This document shows, piece after piece, positions 9,280-16,966 of a DNA stretch of 64,000 nucleotides. The notes beneath the pieces are model-generated. The model was not told the DNA's origin and searched no databases. It saw only the letters and a list, made by a program, of their open reading frames with translations. Source of the stretch: Actinoplanes ianthinogenes. GTDB lineage: Bacteria > Actinomycetota > Actinomycetes > Mycobacteriales > Micromonosporaceae. Position 1 is the first letter of the stretch, and the number at the start of each line of letters is the position of its first letter. The stretch spans positions 4,729,501-4,793,500 of the forward strand of contig NZ_AP023356.1 in the NCBI RefSeq assembly GCF_018324205.1. Direction: 5' to 3'. A program made the translations under genes and the position numbers.

Positions 9280-10614
9280 ATGATCGAGTCGCTGCTCGTC
9301 GCGAACCGGGGCGAGATCGCCCGCCGGATCATCCGTACCGCCAACCGCCTGGGGATCCGCACGATCGCGGTGTACTCCGAGGCGGACGCCGACCTGCCGT
9401 TCGTGGCGGAGGCCGACGAGGCCGTGTGCATCGGACCGGCCAATCCGGCGCAGAGTTACCGCAACGCCGACGCGATCCTCGCCGCCGCCAAGGAACGCAA
9501 GGCGCAGGCGATCCACCCGGGGTACGGCTTCCTGAGCGAGAACGCGACTTTCGCGCGTACCGTCGCTTCGAGCGGCCTGGTGTGGATCGGACCCGGCGCC
9601 GACGCGATCACCGCGATGGGCGACAAGATCAACGCGCGCAACCTGATGGCCGCGGCCGGCGTGCCGGTCGCGCCCGGCACCGCCGAGCCGGTCGCCGGCG
9701 TCGACGCCGCGATCGCGGCGGCCGAGACGATCGGCTATCCGGTGATGGTCAAGGCCGCGGCCGGTGGCGGCGGGATGGGCATGGGCGTCGCCGCCGACGA
9801 GGACGCGCTGCGTACCGAGCTCGGCAAGGTGCAGGCGTTCGCCGAGCGCATGTTCGGTGACGGATCGGTGCTGCTGGAGCGCTTCTTCCCCCGGGTGCGG
9901 CACGTCGAGGTGCAGATCCTCGGCCTGGCCGACGGGCGGGTGGTCGCGCTCTCCGAGCGGGAGTGCTCGGTGCAGCGGCGCAACCAGAAACTGGTCGAGG
10001 AGGCCCCGTCGCCGGCGGTCGGCCCGGAGCTGCGGGAGCGGATCCTGGCGGCGGCCGTCAAGGCCGGTGAGGCGGTCGGTTACCGCAACGCGGGCACCGT
10101 CGAGTGCCTGCTCGACCCGGCCACCGGCGAGTTCTTCTTCCTGGAGATGAACACCCGGCTCCAGGTCGAGCACCCGATCACCGAGCTGATCCACGGCATC
10201 GACCTGGTGGAGCTTCAGCTGCGCATCGCCAGCGGTGAGGACGTCACCCTGAAACCGGAAACGGCCGGGCATGCGATCGAGCTCCGCATCAACGCGGAAG
10301 ACCCGAAGCGGTTCCTTCCCGGCCCCGGCAAGATCACGACCTGGGTCGAGCCGGAGGGTGCCCGGGTCGACTCCGGTTACACCGCGGGCAACACGGTCAC
10401 TCCGTTCTACGACTCCCTGCTGGCCAAGCTGATCGTCTTCGGCGCCGACCGCCAGGACGCGCTGGCCAAGGCCCGCGCCGCGGTCGCCGGCTTCGCGATC
10501 GCCGGCCCCAAGAACAACCTGCCGTTCTTCGCCGAGCTGCTGGAGAACGAGGAGTTCCTCTCCGGCGACTACGACACCGCGATCGTCTCCCGGATGCGGA
10601 AAGGGGTGAAGTGA
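9280..10614 (+). CDS. accC: Biotin carboxylase subunit of an acyl-CoA carboxylase, without carrier domain
   Basis: A 444-residue ATP-grasp enzyme that carboxylates biotin using ATP and bicarbonate. The N-terminal domain begins MIESLLVANRGEIARRIIRT. HPGYGFLSEN is at 79-88, the glycine-rich ATP loop KAAAGGGGMGMG at 158-169, ECSVQRRNQKLVEEAPSPAV near 228-247, and EMNTRLQVEHPITE near 288-301. The protein ends at the end of the biotin carboxylase C domain. It has neither the BT domain nor the C-terminal MKM biotin site found in methylcrotonyl-CoA or propionyl-CoA carboxylase alpha subunits (about 600-700 residues). A separate BCCP must therefore exist elsewhere. The stop overlaps the lyase start codon. 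Confidence 0.93.
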   Translation: MIESLLVANRGEIARRIIRTANRLGIRTIAVYSEADADLPFVAEADEAVCIGPANPAQSYRNADAILAAAKERKAQAIHPGYGFLSENATFARTVASSGLVWIGPGADAITAMGDKINARNLMAAAGVPVAPGTAEPVAGVDAAIAAAETIGYPVMVKAAAGGGGMGMGVAADEDALRTELGKVQAFAERMFGDGSVLLERFFPRVRHVEVQILGLADGRVVALSERECSVQRRNQKLVEEAPSPAVGPELRERILAAAVKAGEAVGYRNAGTVECLLDPATGEFFFLEMNTRLQVEHPITELIHGIDLVELQLRIASGEDVTLKPETAGHAIELRINAEDPKRFLPGPGKITTWVEPEGARVDSGYTAGNTVTPFYDSLLAKLIVFGADRQDALAKARAAVAGFAIAGPKNNLPFFAELLENEEFLSGDYDTAIVSRMRKGVK

Positions 10615-11492
10615 TGAGCTTTGTCAGCATTCGCGAGGTGGCCCCCCGCGACGGCCTCCAGAACGAGGACCCGGTGCCCACCGACGGCAAGGTCGAGCTG
10701 ATCGACGCGCTCAGCCGGACCGGGGTGCGCCGGATCGAGGCGGTCTCGTTCGTGCACCCCAAGGCCATCCCGCAGATGGCCGACGCCGACGAGGTCTGGT
10801 CGCGGATCACCCGCGACCCGGACGTGCGGTACTCCGCGCTGATCCCGAACACCCGCGGCGCACAGCGGGCGCTGGCCGCCGGCTTCCGGGAAATCGAGGT
10901 CGTGGTCTCGGCCAGCGACACCCACAACCGGCGCAACCTGAACCGCTCCACCGACGAGTCGCTCGACGACATCGCCGGGCTGATCCCGCTGGTGCACGAG
11001 GCCGGCGGCACGCTCGAGGTGATCGTGGCGACCAGCTTCGGCTGCCCGTACGAGGGCGACATCGCGCCGGAGCGGGTGGCGGGCATCGTGGCCCGGGTCC
11101 GCGCCGACGGCGCGGACCGCATCGCGTTCGGCGACACCACCGGGATGGCGACGCCGCGCCGGGTTCGCGACCTGCTCTCCGAGGTACGCCCGGACCTCCT
11201 GCACTTCCACAACACCCGGGGCACCGGACTGGCCAACATCGTCACCGCGCTGGAGCTCGGCGTGACCGAGTTCGACGCCAGCGCCGGCGGGCTGGGGGGT
11301 TGCCCGTACGCGCCCGGCGCCTCCGGCAACGTGGCCACCGAGGAGGTCGTGCACATGCTGCACGACATGGGCTTCGATACCGGAATCGATCTCGACCGGT
11401 TGATCGAGGCCGCCGAACTGGCCGAACGTCTGGTGAGCCGCTCCCTTCCGTCCGGTGTGCTGCGAGCCGGTCCGCGTACCCGCCTGGTGTGA
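10614..11492 (+). CDS. mvaB: Hydroxymethylglutaryl-CoA lyase
   Basis: A 292-residue HMG-CoA lyase that cleaves HMG-CoA into acetyl-CoA and acetoacetate, the last step of leucine degradation. The TIM-barrel N-terminus is MSFVSIREVAPRDGLQNEDP, with the divalent-cation and substrate motif RDGLQ. The catalytic cysteine loop is GGLGGCPYAPGASGN (Cys230), and GDTTGMATP lies near residue 173. The ATG at 10614 overlaps the TGA of the biotin carboxylase gene and sits 8 nt behind AAGGGG. A GTG one codon earlier is possible. The lyase strongly suggests that the carboxylase is methylcrotonyl-CoA specific. Confidence 0.94.
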   Translation: MSFVSIREVAPRDGLQNEDPVPTDGKVELIDALSRTGVRRIEAVSFVHPKAIPQMADADEVWSRITRDPDVRYSALIPNTRGAQRALAAGFREIEVVVSASDTHNRRNLNRSTDESLDDIAGLIPLVHEAGGTLEVIVATSFGCPYEGDIAPERVAGIVARVRADGADRIAFGDTTGMATPRRVRDLLSEVRPDLLHFHNTRGTGLANIVTALELGVTEFDASAGGLGGCPYAPGASGNVATEEVVHMLHDMGFDTGIDLDRLIEAAELAERLVSRSLPSGVLRAGPRTRLV

Positions 11493-11635
11493 TTTTCCGA
11501 TCCGATTCCCGCGATCATTTTTCTGATTTGTTCGCGTGACTTTCCGCTCGCTCACGTCGTTACCAATACCGAGTGGCCGATATCGCCTGATCTCACATAA
11601 AGAGGTCAAGAAGGCCATCAGGTCGACGACGAGGG

Positions 11636-12568
11636 GTGGATCCGATGCCGGGCTGGAGGGTCGAGCGCACGCCGCGCACGGCGTCCCGCTCCGTGCCGGT
11701 CACCCCCGGCGGCTCCCCGCTCATGCCGCCCCACAGCCAGGGGGCGGAGCGGCGGCCGGAGCGCCGCGCCGGACGTGCCGGTTCCCGGTGGGTCCTGCGT
11801 GCACTCGTCGTCGGCGGCCTGGCCGGAGCGGCCTGGCTGCTCACCGGCGCCGCCGCACACGCCGCCGGTCCCGGGCCCGAGCCGATCACCGGCTCCTGGT
11901 TCGGGGCCGTGACGGAGAACGTGGAGCGGGCGACCGGGCACGAATCCGTGGTTGGCGAACTCCTGAAGGCGGCCGTCCAGCCGCTGGAGTCCGTACCCGA
12001 GATCCCGCAGTACGACTCCTCGGCAGAGGAGCCCCTCGACGAGGTGCTGCCCGAGGCGGCCGCCCCGCTGCGTGCCAGCAGCGAGGACGCGGACGACGAG
12101 AAGCAGCCGGTCGCCGAGGCGGACAAGGCTGAATCCGTGGCCGAGCCGGCCCGGCCCGCCGTGACCCGGGTGGTCAAGGTGGGCAAGGTCAAGGCCGGTA
12201 AGGCCAAGGCGAGCCGAAGCACCCGGGCCACGTCGGCCCGGACCCGGTACATCCCGGTCCGGCGCCTCAAGGCCCACTCCCGATCGCATCTCCAACGGCA
12301 TGCCCCGGCCGCCCGGCCGGTAGCGCCGGAGACGATCCGGGAGGACGTGCCCGGCGGTGACGGACCCGCGCCGGCGCGGACGAACCTCGGGGCAGTCAGC
12401 GGTATCCCGGCCGGTAGTGGGTCGGGAGGTTCTCCGGAGGGCGGCTCGTCGGCCGTTCCTCCGTCCGGGATCGTGAACGGCCCGGTGGCCTGCCACCGCT
12501 GCCCGGTCGCGCCCGATGTCGACGCCCGGCGCAACGACGCCGAGGCGCCGACCGTCTCACCTGACTGA
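11636..12568 (+). CDS. Exported Pro/Ala-rich hypothetical protein
   Basis: A 310-residue protein of unknown function. A basic N-terminus (about residues 30-50) precedes a hydrophobic segment, LRALVVGGLAGAAWLL, ending TGAAAHAAG, which fits a signal peptide with a long n-region or a signal anchor. The rest is low-complexity: an acidic stretch (SEDADDEKQ), a lysine-rich patch (VKVGKVKAGKAKAS), Arg/His-rich and Gly/Ser-rich tracts, and a terminal CHRC pair. I recognise no domain. GTG at 11636 or ATG at 11645 may start it. It lies between the lyase and carboxyltransferase genes with a repeat-protein gene, and is not part of the catabolic pathway by sequence. Confidence 0.6.
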   Translation: MDPMPGWRVERTPRTASRSVPVTPGGSPLMPPHSQGAERRPERRAGRAGSRWVLRALVVGGLAGAAWLLTGAAAHAAGPGPEPITGSWFGAVTENVERATGHESVVGELLKAAVQPLESVPEIPQYDSSAEEPLDEVLPEAAAPLRASSEDADDEKQPVAEADKAESVAEPARPAVTRVVKVGKVKAGKAKASRSTRATSARTRYIPVRRLKAHSRSHLQRHAPAARPVAPETIREDVPGGDGPAPARTNLGAVSGIPAGSGSGGSPEGGSSAVPPSGIVNGPVACHRCPVAPDVDARRNDAEAPTVSPD

Positions 12569-12819
12569 CGATGGTCCCGGCGGCGCGCATCTGGCCGCCG
12601 CCCGGTAACGGGCCGACGATTCCCGAACCGTTTGCGAACAAGCGGCGAATCGCACAGTGGCCCGGAAAACCATCACTGCACCGCTGCGGGCGCAACGTCG
12701 ACGCGCGGAGTCAGGGCCGGAGAAAACGAGCCAGGGCACCGCTGCGCCCAAAAACGGAACCAGCCAATTGAATACGCGGAAATCCTTGCTGACCATTTTT
12801 GAAAGGCATCACTTTCCTC

Positions 12820-14061
12820 ATGAAGAAGACGTGGGTTCGTAAGACGCTGAGCGTCGGGATCATGGCTGCCGGCGCCCTGCTCATGGCGCCCGTCGCGGCC
12901 CAGGCCGGGCAGGCCGGGTTCGCGCCGTCGGCCGGCCAGGACGGGGTCACGCAGGTCTCGTACACCAACCTCGGCGCCCTCAACGGCACCCAGTTCGCCG
13001 CCCCGGTCACCGCGCCGATCAACATGAACGGCAACGCCATCGCGCTCGGCGGCATCTCCCGGGCCACCGGCGCCGGGGTCAACCGGGTCGAGGGCGGGCA
13101 CCGCTCGCGCGGCGGCAACGACATCACCCAGCGTTCGGCCGGCAACGTCGGCTTCCTGAACGGCACCCAGATCGCCGTGCCGATCACCATGCCGATCAAC
13201 CAGAACGGCAACGCGGACAGCCTGTTCGGCATCAGCGACGCTCGTGGCACCGGCGTGAACCACGTCCAGGAGCACAGCCGGGTCTCCGGCGGCGGCTGGA
13301 ACGACGGGATCAACCAGGCGACCGGTGGCAACGTCGGCTTCCTGAACGGCACCCAGATCGCCGTGCCGATCACCATCCCGATCAACCAGTGCGGCAACGC
13401 GGACTCGGTCTTCGGGGTCTCGCAGGCCCGGGCCACCTGTGCCAACTTCGTCGGTGGCAGCGGCCGTGGCTTCCAGGTCGAGGGCCAGCGCCGGATCGTC
13501 CGCGGCGACGGTGGCTGGGACAACGGCGTGAACCAGAGCAGCTTCGGCAACATCGGGTTCCTCAACGGCTCCCAGTTCGCCGCGCCGGTCATCGCCCCGA
13601 TCAACGCCTGCGGCAACTCGCTGGGCGGCCTGCTCGGCGCGTCCAGCGCCCAGGCGTTCTGCGTGAACCGGATCGGCGGCGGCGACGACCGCATCTGGGT
13701 CAAGAAGCCGCACCACCACAAGGGTGACCAGGGCGGCGACGTCCAGGGCGACAACGGCTACGACGGCGACGACTGCACCAAGAAGTGCGACGACGACAAC
13801 ACCGGTGACGTCCGCGGCGACCACGGCTACAACGGCGAGGCGCCGGCCGTGAACGACGACAAGGGCTACGGCGACGTCAAGGGCGACGACAACGGCTACG
13901 GCGACGAGGCCCCGGCCGTGAACGACGACAAGGGCTACGGCGACGTCAGCCCGGACAAGTACGGCGACAAGACCGGCGGCCGCAAGTCGACCGAGAGCAC
14001 CGCGGTCGGCAGCCTGACCGGCAGCCTGGGTGGCCTGGACCTGCTCGACAGCCTGAGCTGA
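12820..14061 (+). CDS. Secreted chaplin-like repeat protein
   Basis: A 413-residue exported protein. The signal peptide MKKTWVRKTLSVGIMAAGAL ends AAQA, followed by a mature start GQAG. The mature part has four imperfect 40-45-residue repeats (encoded at about 12958-13092, 13138-13266, 13327-13455 and 13543-13674). Each has the form G(N)xGxLNGTQxAxPxxxPIN-x-x-GN, resembling the chaplin domain of streptomycete surface amyloids. Repeats 1 and 2 have no cysteine. Repeats 3 and 4 have the chaplin-like pair, CGN followed by a Cys before Asn (ATCANF, AFCVN). The C-terminal 130 residues are Asp/Gly/Tyr-rich with a duplicated APAVNDDKGYGDV block. GAAAGG lies 13 nt before the ATG. A cell-surface or sporangial role is inference. 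Confidence 0.78.
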   Translation: MKKTWVRKTLSVGIMAAGALLMAPVAAQAGQAGFAPSAGQDGVTQVSYTNLGALNGTQFAAPVTAPINMNGNAIALGGISRATGAGVNRVEGGHRSRGGNDITQRSAGNVGFLNGTQIAVPITMPINQNGNADSLFGISDARGTGVNHVQEHSRVSGGGWNDGINQATGGNVGFLNGTQIAVPITIPINQCGNADSVFGVSQARATCANFVGGSGRGFQVEGQRRIVRGDGGWDNGVNQSSFGNIGFLNGSQFAAPVIAPINACGNSLGGLLGASSAQAFCVNRIGGGDDRIWVKKPHHHKGDQGGDVQGDNGYDGDDCTKKCDDDNTGDVRGDHGYNGEAPAVNDDKGYGDVKGDDNGYGDEAPAVNDDKGYGDVSPDKYGDKTGGRKSTESTAVGSLTGSLGGLDLLDSLS

Positions 14062-14082
14062 TCTCCGCCCGGCACGACCACG

Positions 14083-14115
14083 ACGGGAGCCCTCGCGCAT
14101 CGCGGGGGCTCCCGT
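14083..14115 (+). terminator. Hairpin terminator after chaplin-like gene
   Basis: A 15-bp stem with one T-G mismatch (ACGGGAGCCCTCGCG against CGCGGGGGCTCCCGT) and a CAT loop starts 21 bp after the stop codon. It insulates the repeat-protein gene from the promoter of the carboxyltransferase gene. Confidence 0.75.
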
Positions 14116-14143
14116 TGCCGTCCGTCCACTCTTTGGGATAACC

Positions 14144-14155
14144 TAACGATCGTTA
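14144..14155 (+). promoter_or_regulatory. Perfect palindrome, candidate TetR operator of the carboxyltransferase operon
   Basis: TAACGATCGTTA is a perfect 12-bp palindrome ending 28 bp before the ATG of the carboxyltransferase gene. It continues into AAGTT, so the 9-mer CGTTAAAGT is shared with the dyad at 8537-8560 before the TetR gene. This fits repression of accB-acdH by that regulator; the assignment is inference. Confidence 0.55.
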
Positions 14156-14183
14156 AAGTTGGGGCCCGAGCGGGGGAGAGTCG

Positions 14184-15707
14184 ATGGACGGGGACGCGCT
14201 GGCGCAGGTCCGCAAGCGTGTGCTGGCCGGTGGCGCCGAGCGGTACCACGCGGCGAATGCGGCGAAGGGCAAGCTCTTCGCCCGGGAACGGATCGCGCTC
14301 CTGACCGACGAGGGCTCGTTCGTCGAGGACGGGCTCTATGCCAACAGTCTGGCTGATGGACTGCCCGCCGATGGGGTGATCACCGGAGCTGCCCGGATCG
14401 ACGGCCGCGACGTCTGCGTGATGGCCAACGACTCCACGGTCAAGGCCGGTTCCTGGGGCGCGCGCACGGTGGAGAAAATCGTCCGCGTCATCGAGCGGGC
14501 CTACCAGACCGGCGTCCCGATGATCTACCTGGTCGACTCGGCCGGCGCCCGGATCACCGACCAGGTCGACCTCTTCCCCGGCCGCCGCGGTGCCGGCAAG
14601 ATCTTCCACACCCAGGTCCGGGCCTCCGGCTCGATCCCGCAGATCTGCGCGCTGTTCGGCCCGTCCGCGGCCGGCGGTGCCTACATCCCGGCGTTCTGCG
14701 ACGTGGTCGCCATGGTCGAGGGCAACGCCAGCATGTATCTCGGCTCCGACCGCATGGTCGAGATGGTGACCGGGGAAAAGACCACGCTCGAGGCGATGGG
14801 CGGCGCCCGGGTGCACTGCGCCGAGTCCGGCGTCGGGCACTTCCTCTGCAAGACCGAGCAGGACGCGCTCGACGTCGTCCGGACCTATCTGTCCTATGTG
14901 CCGCAGAACTGGACGCACCGTCCCCCGTCGCAGCCCGCGTCCGCTTCGTCCGGTGCCGACCTCGGCGCGCTCGTCCCGGCCAGCGAGCGGCAGGCCTTCG
15001 ACATGCGCAAGTACATCAAGGGCCTGGTCGACGAGGGGTCGTTCTTCGAGATCCAGGCGCTCTGGGCGCGCGAGCTGACGGTCGGTTTCGCCCGGCTCGA
15101 CGGCGAGGTGGTCGGCGTCCTCGGCAACAACTCGATGTTCAAGGGCGGCGTGCTCTTCGTCGACTCGGCCGACAAGGCGAGCCGGTTCGTGCAGCTCTGC
15201 GACGCCTTCAACATCCCGCTGCTGTTCCTCACCGACGTGCCCGGTTTCATGGTCGGCTCCGCGGTGGAGAAACAGGGCATCATCCGGCACGGGGCCAAGA
15301 TGATCACCGCGATCTCCGAGGCCACGGTGCCGAAGATCTGTGTGGTGGTGCGCAAGGCCTACGGCGCCGGGCTCTATGCGATGGCCGGTCCCGGATTCGA
15401 GCCGGACGCCACCATCGCGCTGCCCTCCGCGAAGATCGCGGTGATGGGCGCCGAGGCCGCGGTCAACGCGGTGTACGCCAACAAGATCGCGGCGATCGAG
15501 GATCCGGACGAGCGCGCCGCCTTCGTCGCCGAGCGCCGCGCGGAGTATGAGCGCGACATCGACATCATGCGCCTGGCCAGCGAACTCGTCGTGGACGCCG
15601 TGGTCGAGCCCGGCGATCTGCGCGGCGAGCTGATCCGGCGTCTCGCCGCCGCGCGGAACAAGGACCGCGCGTTCTCCCGCCGTCGGCACGGCGTCACTCC
15701 GGTCTAG
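14184..15707 (+). CDS. Acyl-CoA carboxylase beta (carboxyltransferase) subunit, probably methylcrotonyl-CoA
   Basis: A 507-residue carboxyltransferase with tandem crotonase-like halves. It transfers CO2 from carboxybiotin to an acyl-CoA. The N-terminal half contains AKGKLFARERIALLTDEGSF and the oxyanion region GPSAAGGAYIPAFCD near residue 160. The C-terminal half contains GVLGNNSMFKGGVLFVDSAD, PLLFLTDVPGFMVG and KAYGAGLYAMAGPGFEPDAT. The GFMVG/GAGLYAM pattern and the neighbouring HMG-CoA lyase and dehydrogenase point to methylcrotonyl-CoA rather than propionyl-CoA; substrate is inferred. It is slightly shorter than typical MCC beta (about 530). It is followed 17 bp later by the dehydrogenase gene. 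Confidence 0.92.
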   Translation: MDGDALAQVRKRVLAGGAERYHAANAAKGKLFARERIALLTDEGSFVEDGLYANSLADGLPADGVITGAARIDGRDVCVMANDSTVKAGSWGARTVEKIVRVIERAYQTGVPMIYLVDSAGARITDQVDLFPGRRGAGKIFHTQVRASGSIPQICALFGPSAAGGAYIPAFCDVVAMVEGNASMYLGSDRMVEMVTGEKTTLEAMGGARVHCAESGVGHFLCKTEQDALDVVRTYLSYVPQNWTHRPPSQPASASSGADLGALVPASERQAFDMRKYIKGLVDEGSFFEIQALWARELTVGFARLDGEVVGVLGNNSMFKGGVLFVDSADKASRFVQLCDAFNIPLLFLTDVPGFMVGSAVEKQGIIRHGAKMITAISEATVPKICVVVRKAYGAGLYAMAGPGFEPDATIALPSAKIAVMGAEAAVNAVYANKIAAIEDPDERAAFVAERRAEYERDIDIMRLASELVVDAVVEPGDLRGELIRRLAAARNKDRAFSRRRHGVTPV

Positions 15708-15724
15708 AGACAGGGGAAGAGGCA

Positions 15725-16882
15725 GTGGTGGATTTCCGGCTCGATGCCGACTTGGCAGAGCTGCGGGACAACGTCCGGCGCTTCGCCCAGGAGCAGATGG
15801 CTCCGGTCATCGCCGAGCATTATGAGAACAAGACTTTTCCGTACGATCTGATTCGCCAGATGGGCGCCATGGGTCTGTTCGGCCTGCCCTTCCCGGAACA
15901 GTACGGCGGCATGGGCGGTGACTACTTCGCCCTCTGCATCGCCCTCGAGGAACTGGCCAGAGTGGACAGCTCGGTGGCCATCACCCTGGAGGCCGCGGTC
16001 TCGCTCGGCGCCATGCCGATCTTCCGGTTCGGCACCGACGCCCAGCGCAAGCAGTGGCTGCCCCAGCTGACGAGCGGCGAGGCCCTGGGCGCGTTCGGTC
16101 TCACCGAGCCGGGCTCCGGGTCGGACGCGGCCGGCATCAAGACCCGCGCGGTGCTCGACGAGTCGACCAACGAGTGGGTGATCAACGGGAGCAAGGCGTT
16201 CATCACCAACTCCGGCACCGACATCACGGTGCTGGTCACGGTGATGGCGGTGACCGGGACGAACCCGGACGGCAGCCGCGAGCTCTCCACGATCATCGTC
16301 CCGTCCGGCACGCCCGGCTTCACCGTCGCACCCGGGTACTCCAAGGTCGGCTGGTGCGCCTCGGACACCCACGAGCTCTCCTTCGACGACGTCCGGGTGC
16401 CGGCCGACAACCTGGTCGGCGAGCGGGGCCGCGGGTTCGCCCAGTTCCTGCGGATCCTCGACGAGGGCCGGATCGCGATCGCCGCCCTCTCCGTCGGGCT
16501 GGCCCAGGGCTGCGTCGACGAGTCGGTGGCGTACGCGAAACAGCGCACCGCCTTCGGCCGCCCGATCGGCGACAACCAGGCCGTCCAGTTCCTCATCGCG
16601 GACATGGACCTGCGCGCCCACGTGGCCCGGCTGGGCTACTACGACGCCGCCGCCCGGATGCTGGCCGGCGAGGACTTCAAGCGGTTCGCCGCGATCGCCA
16701 AGCTGAACGCCAGCAACGCCGCCATGGAGAACAGCCGGTACGCCACCCAGGTGCACGGCGGATACGGCTTCATGAACGAGTCGGCGGTCGGCCGGTTCTA
16801 CCGGGACGCCAAGATCCTGGAGGTCGGCGAGGGCACCTCGGAGGTGCAGCGCATGCTGATCGCCCGCGGTCTCGGCCTCTGA
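15725..16882 (+). CDS. acdH: Acyl-CoA dehydrogenase (branched/short-chain type)
   Basis: A 385-residue flavoprotein that introduces the alpha-beta double bond into acyl-CoA and passes electrons to ETF. Visible are FGLTEPGSGSDAAGIKTRA (FAD/substrate loop, about 125-143), NGSKAFITNSG (about 154-164), the arginine segment QRTAFGRPIGDNQAVQF, and the catalytic loop EVGEGTSEVQRMLIARGLG with Glu369. The catalytic Glu in the EGT position matches SCAD/branched-chain enzymes; isovaleryl-CoA dehydrogenase carries it elsewhere. GTG at 15725 or 15728 starts it after AGGGGAAGAGG. It is cotranscribed with the carboxyltransferase gene. The symbol follows streptomycete usage and is tentative. Confidence 0.92.
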   Translation: MVDFRLDADLAELRDNVRRFAQEQMAPVIAEHYENKTFPYDLIRQMGAMGLFGLPFPEQYGGMGGDYFALCIALEELARVDSSVAITLEAAVSLGAMPIFRFGTDAQRKQWLPQLTSGEALGAFGLTEPGSGSDAAGIKTRAVLDESTNEWVINGSKAFITNSGTDITVLVTVMAVTGTNPDGSRELSTIIVPSGTPGFTVAPGYSKVGWCASDTHELSFDDVRVPADNLVGERGRGFAQFLRILDEGRIAIAALSVGLAQGCVDESVAYAKQRTAFGRPIGDNQAVQFLIADMDLRAHVARLGYYDAAARMLAGEDFKRFAAIAKLNASNAAMENSRYATQVHGGYGFMNESAVGRFYRDAKILEVGEGTSEVQRMLIARGLGL

Positions 16883-16966
16883 CGCAGCCCAAACCTCGAA
16901 GTCCACTTCCCGACAAACCGGGCTCTCGGGTACACCCCGATCGATCGTGATGCTTATTTTCGCAGC

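Noticed and set aside
11576..11583. GCCGATAT resembling a WhiG/FliA-type -10 before the exported-protein gene
   Set aside because: No acceptable TAAA-type -35 lies at the right distance, so I do not call a motility or sporulation sigma promoter.
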